Source of the DNA: Adiantum capillus-veneris | Lineage: Eukaryota > Streptophyta > Polypodiopsida > Polypodiales > Pteridaceae | Assembly: GCA_014529385.2 (NCBI GenBank) | Contig: CM043962.1 | Coordinates: 47,485,098 to 47,549,097, forward strand | DNA length: 64,000 nt | Direction: 5' to 3' | Shown: piece after piece, positions 58,534 through 64,000 of the stretch | Layout: the number at the start of each line of letters is the position of its first letter | Numbering within the stretch: position 1 is the stretch's first letter | Notes under the pieces: generated by a model | Seen by the model: the letters and a program-made list of their open reading frames with translations, nothing else | Databases searched by the model: none | What the model was told of the DNA's origin: nothing | Made by a program: the position numbers and the translations under genes

Positions 58534-60566
58534 TCCAAAAAAATGTAATGATGTTGTCACAATGAGACCTGGAGGTATTTAAAATATGTTTTCAAAAAGA
58601 TTCTATAAAATCCATTTTAAGCTTGTGATTAGAAGGACACCACCCCTTCTAATCCAAGTGGTATTCTTATAATAGTTTGTAAAAGTAGCTAGTTATCCCT
58701 ATTTTTTAAGGAAGTTATATATAATAATTAGATTAAATTTTGATAAGAAGGCCATAACCCCTTCTGATCCAAGTGTATTGATCACATCTAAGTCTAAACC
58801 ATCTATGGTTTAATCACTAACTGTCAAAACCATACAACGGATTGGTTTTGAAGACATGAAGTTTAGTATAGGCTTAGTCACTTCCTAAGAATTGGTTTTA
58901 TCCATGTAATACAACTCACTAGCTTGAAGAGATGAAACATTCCAAGCAAGCAAACAGTCAACAACAAGAAGTGGAATGTTTTTTAGACCTGTCCAAAATG
59001 CATGGGTTCAAGACAACTATAATACATATACAGATATACCTAAACTAAAAAAGTATCATCACGGCAATATTTCCAACAGGACACAAAACCCGAGCCAAAA
59101 AAATCAGATTTTTTAGAAGCCGACTACGTCCAGAGGTACAAGGAGGTACTAGAGAAAGCTTCCCAAAAAATTGTGAACCGCAGTTGAACCTAATCCAAAA
59201 AAACCTATCGAGTAGAACCCCTAATATAAGCCAAAGTATCAAGCCATGGTCTACAAAAACTGGCTTTTAGAATATATTATGGCCCTAAGAACTAGAGCTA
59301 TGAGTCCAGCTATACTCATTATAGGCCAAAGTTTTTGATTTGGCAATATTTCTCCATATAAGCTTTATAACCCGTTGGTAAAGTTAAGTCAAACCAAAAT
59401 CATAGTCAAATCACATTAACCACAGCCATACTAGCCATCCATCCTAAGTGTAATCCCTATGGTAGTGAGAATATACAACACCAAGCTTGTTATAAAATGA
59501 AGGAGAAGCATCTCTCATAGAAATGTAAACTCGGACTCTTTGAAATACATAGTAGCTATTAGATCAGCACCACACCATCATAAAAATGGGACATTTTTAC
59601 CTAATTCTGAGAGGGAACCTTGGGAAGGAGCCAACATTGCTCAATCATTCCCCCCACAAATAATCAAGTCACAAGTTTCATTTTATCATAGTAAGGTCAA
59701 AGCTAAAAGATAAGTGAGATAACAATATCATGTGGATAGTATACAACTCAAAGTCGTATACATTATATAGTATGCGGACAGTATTCAAAGTTCGAGGCTA
59801 AATTGAGTCAAAGAAGTGATCAAGAAAAACCATTTCCAGTAAAGGTAGCTTTCCTAAACAATATAACAAATCAAACCACAATTCCATAGTAATTAGTTAT
59901 CAAAAGATTTTGGCCTTGACCAGTCCATGCAGCAAAAACCAACCTTATCCCATGAGATTTCCATAATGTAGAAATCATCAGTAATTTCAATAATGCAGTC
60001 AATGAGCCACTAAGCAGATCACACACCTCATTTCATGTTATGCAGGACCAGACAAACCTAGTATGCCTACTCATAGTAATGTGTATTTTAACCCAGTAAT
60101 ATAAAATGAAAACTATAGCTCAAAACCTTGCAAATAAACCAATAATGACAGAGTAGATATGTTTTTCTAGTAGCATGAACAAGTCCTTTAAATTGTATGC
60201 AGACGACCATAGTGAAAAAATGATGCATAGAAAAAAACATGTGTAGCAATTGGTTGTACAGAAATCTCCATGATGCGAGGAGAAAAAACACAGCGTTACC
60301 CATGGTACCACTTACTCTCATATTAGCAGAAGGTAAACAATAAACTAAACACGGCTAAGTGAGGGGAAGTCATCACCCTCACCTTCTTTTATAGCACATC
60401 AAGGCAGCCAAGTCCACTGAGAAGATCCCAGAGATTTTCTCGGTGCAAGGTTCAAGGCAAGGCGAGCGGCCAGTTATTAATAGAGAGAGGAAACCTATGA
60501 TGTTGTTGCAGAGACCCAACAAACATAGTTGGCGTATCAACCAGGATTCAGAGATGTATACATTAA
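58534..60566. repeat. Duplicated unit, copy 2, right segment
   Basis: Matches 465-478, 32015-33300 and 44069-44737 in order. It contains the empty sites for CACTA-3 (about 58553-58580) and CACTA-2 (about 59884-59892, a single TAG). No gene seen. Confidence 0.87.
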
Positions 60567-60575
60567 GTCATTCAA

Positions 60576-61552
60576 GTGGATCTTGTGACGGGTCGAGCAC
60601 ATCCTCTAGGAAACAGGTTTATAATGGATCATAGATCTGACACCACGGTTCACTCGGCCCCATTGCAGTATTGTTACACGTGTAAAGCGGACACTGAGGT
60701 TGGGGAAGATTCTCCTTATATGGATGTACTACCTGGGATGACTGAGTCAGACAATGTGGATTGGGTCCACCTAGAAGCAACCATAGACACTTGGGGAAAT
60801 AGGGGGACAACCTGGGTAACACCTGAGGGGGATGAAATGCCAGTACCCTTGAATATGTTACAAGCAATGCATATAGCTTCTGACAAGACTCATCCTAATC
60901 TAACGAAGACAACATACAAGTGGGTCCCTAAAGATTCTTTAGCGACCATGGTTGATGCTAAAAAATAGAAGCCTTGTAATAAACATACCACTCGCTCCAA
61001 GAAAAGTAAGAAAATGTTGCGATGGATTCCTAAACGACTATTGGAAGCCCAAGGCTACTATCAAGGAAATGATCAAATCTGGGTGCCAAAACGTAGATTG
61101 TGTTCTTACTTGTCTTCTGACCCATGTGAGCCCAATCCAGTAGCTCAAAATGAATCAATGATCGCGGAAAGAAAAAAATCAATCAATGCTACACACCCGT
61201 TCCAGAGCTAGTTTGGGTACCGAAGAAAGAACGATTTGTTCCACCTAGCTCAGGAAGGGGGGAGTCCCATGAAGCTTCTAGCTCTTCATGTAATGCATCC
61301 ATAGAGGTAAAAGCTTCTCCACAATCTCCACCTACAATAGTGGACCTACATGAAGCTACAAAGGAATCCACACCTCCCAGTGTTCAAGAATCACCTGATG
61401 AACCACTTCAAGTTCGATCCTGGGAGAGTACCTTACCACCCTTGCAACTTGATGAGGCACCTAAGGTAATAGAAAACTACTGGCAAAAATCCTCACCTAT
61501 TACCAACTGGAACAATTGGTTTCAAAGGGTGACCACATTTCAAACGGTATGA
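60576..61552 (+). pseudogene. Retroelement-derived ORF with repeated WVPK motifs
   Basis: The frame from 60576 (MDLVTGRAHPLGNRFIMDHR) stops at about 60966. Shifted frames then continue to FQTV and a TGA at about 61550. Four spaced motifs of the same kind occur: KWVPKDSL, RWIPKRLL, IWVPKRRL and VWVPKKERF. The later part is Ser/Pro/Glu-rich. A purine-rich tract and a TG-starting sequence follow immediately, so it would be the last ORF before a 3' LTR, or the remains of gag after an internal deletion. Similar WVPK motifs occur in some plant copia gag-pol proteins (from memory). Broken by frameshifts. Confidence 0.45.
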
Positions 61553-61573
61553 TCTACCCAAGGAAGGAGGGAG

Positions 61574-62400
61574 TGTTTGCTGACAGTCATCATTCACTTG
61601 CTTCCCTCTCAACCTTTCTCCGTGACCTCTCAATCTCCCAATCTTAGGGAATGTATATATAAAGCCTTATACTCACAAAAAAAAATAATAATAAAGAGCA
61701 AGAGCAATTAGCAAACATGTATGCACAATAAAAGTCAAAACATTGACCCAGACCTACACATTCACATCCGGTACACTGAAACAGTAACCTATGTCATCAA
61801 ACACCTTTGATCCTCATCACTCGAGTGATGGAGGGTAGGTAGGATTATTACAATAGGAGTGTTTCTGTTTTAGAGTTGAGTGATTAGCAAAGTTCTTTTT
61901 TCCCACTGATGTGCCTCCTAGAGGTATTGTTTGTGTTTCATAGTGTGTACAGGAACGTGTTGATGTTTTTAGAATTTGGAACTTCATGGGATCTTTCTCT
62001 CATTCACACTTCAAATCAAGCGCGACCATCAACACAAACAGGTGTTTCTTGTCCATTAGCATTGCCCCTTATCTTTTTTGCATCCATGTTTGTCTGCTTT
62101 GAATGTGATTGGTAGCATAATATTCAGTGCATTTGCTTAGTACCAAACATTAAATTCAATGTAATTTTTTGTCATAATCACTTGTCTAGATTTAAAAATC
62201 AAGCAATCCGACTAAGCTAGTTTGACCAAGCTAGGTGTTAGAGATCTTCTCTTAATACCATGGGGAATGCCTTCCTAATTATCAATGGTTACTTAGGTTC
62301 TTAATCCGATTTAGGCAGCATTGTGTGAAATGTACTAGGGATTTCCAGTGGGCTTAGTCCCTATTGACCGTTAGCTTAAGTATTATAAAGGGAGTTTACT
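61574..62400 (+). repeat. Candidate 3' LTR start after a polypurine tract
   Basis: AAGGAAGGAGGGAG at 61560-61573 is followed by TGTTTGCTGACAG; a TATA-like TGTATATATAAAG lies at about 61650. No second copy is present in the window, so the boundary and right end are uncertain. Confidence 0.4.
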
Positions 62401-63199
62401 AGTGTGATGAGCCTTGGGAGGTGTATCAGTGTTATATGACCCCCCAAAGTTACAAAATTAAAATGCTGAAAATGAGCAAACAAAAAATCAAAGTGCCACA
62501 ATGTAAAATCTTAAGCTGGAAGAGAAATCTCAGCTCGATTGGGTACTTCACTCACATGTATTACCTATGGTACTAGAGCCCTAGAGGTTCCCAGTGTGGG
62601 CGCTTTTCCTTGAAAAGCAAAAAACCCAAGGCATACAAAATAAGCACACACATCAAAATTGAATCGTTGTGAAAAGACTTTGGGGGGTCAAAGAAAAGGT
62701 AATCAGTCAGACAATGATTTCATGAGAAATTCCTTTTATCGTAGCTTAACTACAAGGTCTTCTAGGTATAGCCTCTAGTCAACCCTCGAACATGAAATAC
62801 TTGGCTCTCGCGATTAAACAACTTAATTGACCAGAGAAAATTAAGAAGCTTACCCATGGTATTAATAGTCGATCTCTAGTGCCTTTCGACAATTAAATTA
62901 GCGACCCCAGACTTGTTTAATTTTTTACCTTTACATCTATTTATGCATTTGATTATATTGCAATTTAATATTTATTGCTGACAAATTGTTTAAAATTCTA
63001 TTACCAATCAATTTGTCTGCCTAAAACTGCATATGTTTTTTAAATCGCTTATGAGAATGCAATTACTATGCCAATGTTGTTTGATTTTGCAGTGACTGAA
63101 GAAGGCTAAGGACATTCATCTCAAATGCTCTTCCACCTCGACAAACGAGCTTCAACTCAATAGCTTCCGAGGACGGAATCTACATCAGGAAGGGGGGCA
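62401..63199 (+). other. Non-coding stretch, probably retroelement 3' untranslated region
   Basis: No sustained frame. It ends in AGGAAGGGGGGCA, a polypurine tract directly before 63200. The preceding text ('gaggacggaatctacatcagg') has the look of a gypsy 3' end. Confidence 0.4.
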
Positions 63200-64000
63200 T
63201 GTTAACCCTCACGGCTCACGGACACCCTATCACCTACGACAGACGTTGTAACCTACGGTGGACATTGTATTATTTACTTGTAGAGTTAGGTACCGGGCTT
63301 GTCGGTCCAATAGAAAAATGGTAAGAGTGATCGCCGATGAGAGGCGCACTCTAACTGGAATGTATGAGAGGCGCACTCTAGCTGGAACATTCAAGGGATT
63401 AGTTGGCTAAGCATGGGCGCCCAAGTGTGAATGGGGTGAGCTCATATAAAAGTCAACTAAACCTAAAATTCACTCATTCTCTCATTTGTGCAATAGAAGA
63501 GTGCTCTTGCTCCATCTCCATCTTCTTCATCTTCATCTCCTTGTGTGTGTGTGTGTATGCGTGAGAGAGAGAGAGAGTGTGTGCGATCGAGCATTGTGAC
63601 GACGGCACAGCGGCGGCGAAGCGGTTGAGCGGGGCGAAGCGGCGGCTCCTTCTTCTTTGCGGTGAGGAATCCTCCATCAAGCAATCGTAGAGCGGTGAGT
63701 GACACACCATCGCCTTCTTTGAGCTTACTAGTTTAGGCTTGTTGTGTGCTTGGAGCCATTTGTGGCTCACACACGTTGTATCGGCAAGTTCCTTGCATTG
63801 ACACGTGCGACATACATGCACATGCCCTCCTTTAAGTGATAGCTTTAGCTGATTTGTATCCCAATCTGGTACTACTTTGTATGTCCGCTCATTCATGTGT
63901 TCATCTGGCAAGCATACAAACTGATGCGGACATGATCATCCATGTACTACCACATTCAAGTTGACTACTCCCAATGTTGGAGTTGGGTTCTTGTTGCATC
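63200..64000 (+). repeat. Candidate LTR start, running off the window
   Basis: TGTTAACCCTCACGG directly follows the polypurine tract. A TATA-like CTCATATAAAAG lies at about 63441, followed by short GT/GA tracts and a GC-rich leader-like stretch (63580-63660). The right end is beyond the window. Minus-strand frames here (63474-63911) are probably chance. Confidence 0.5.

Noticed and set aside
63474-63911. A 145-aa minus-strand frame
   Set aside because: It spans microsatellite and LTR-leader-like sequence with no recognisable domain, opposite to the inferred LTR direction.

Overview
The window looks like nuclear DNA of a land plant with a large, repeat-rich genome. It carries CACTA elements with a Tnp2-type transposase, Ty1/copia elements primed by initiator-Met tRNA, a Tat-type Ty3/gypsy element with a second RNase H, and a captured plant-type heavy-metal-associated (HMA) gene fragment. 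Very long (GA)n and (GT)n tracts are common. The lineage cannot be fixed from the sequence; a fern, lycophyte or gymnosperm would all fit. I find no ordinary single-copy host gene. Nearly all of the window is transposable elements nested inside one another.

Layout. A ~2.4-kb unit of unknown nature occurs twice. Copy 1 is 38-478 + 32015-33300 + 44069-44737. Copy 2 is 46624-47045 + 58534-60566. Copy 1 is split by two CACTA elements and copy 2 by one copia element, so each copy preserves pre-insertion sites for the other. CACTA-3 (479-32014, inverted) holds two insertions. The first is a TTAA-flanked element (1249-9960), which itself holds CACTA-1 (2351-9720, TSD AAT). The second is a Ty3/gypsy element on the minus strand (12353-31901). 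That gypsy element holds a multi-gene DNA transposon in its left LTR (12706-20190) and a copia element between gag and protease (23748-28147, TSD CACCC). CACTA-2 (33301-44065, TSD TAG) holds a second copy of the same copia family (36662-41672). Another copia (47046-58528, TSD TCTTT) is split by a Tat-type gypsy (51286-57263, TSD GCAGT). The right end (60570-64000) holds a retroelement-derived ORF and two candidate LTR starts.

Genes. Almost every retroelement and CACTA gene is broken by stops, frameshifts or deletions. The exception is the transposon at 12706-20190. Its ~32-bp termini differ at one position. It encodes a predicted five-exon, ~971-aa transposase with no internal stop and an intact three-exon gene of ~390 aa converging on it. 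It also carries a further minus-strand gene, with one apparent frameshift, that lies entirely inside the transposase's large intron. I could not place it in a named superfamily. It is the best candidate in the window for an undescribed mobile system.

Other notable content: a captured HMA-domain fragment in CACTA-1; a ~240-bp fold-back resembling a young MIRNA locus in CACTA-2; a tRNA-like motif tandemly amplified in CACTA-2; and a conserved divergent small ORF that shares a (GA)n promoter with Tnp2 in all three CACTA copies.
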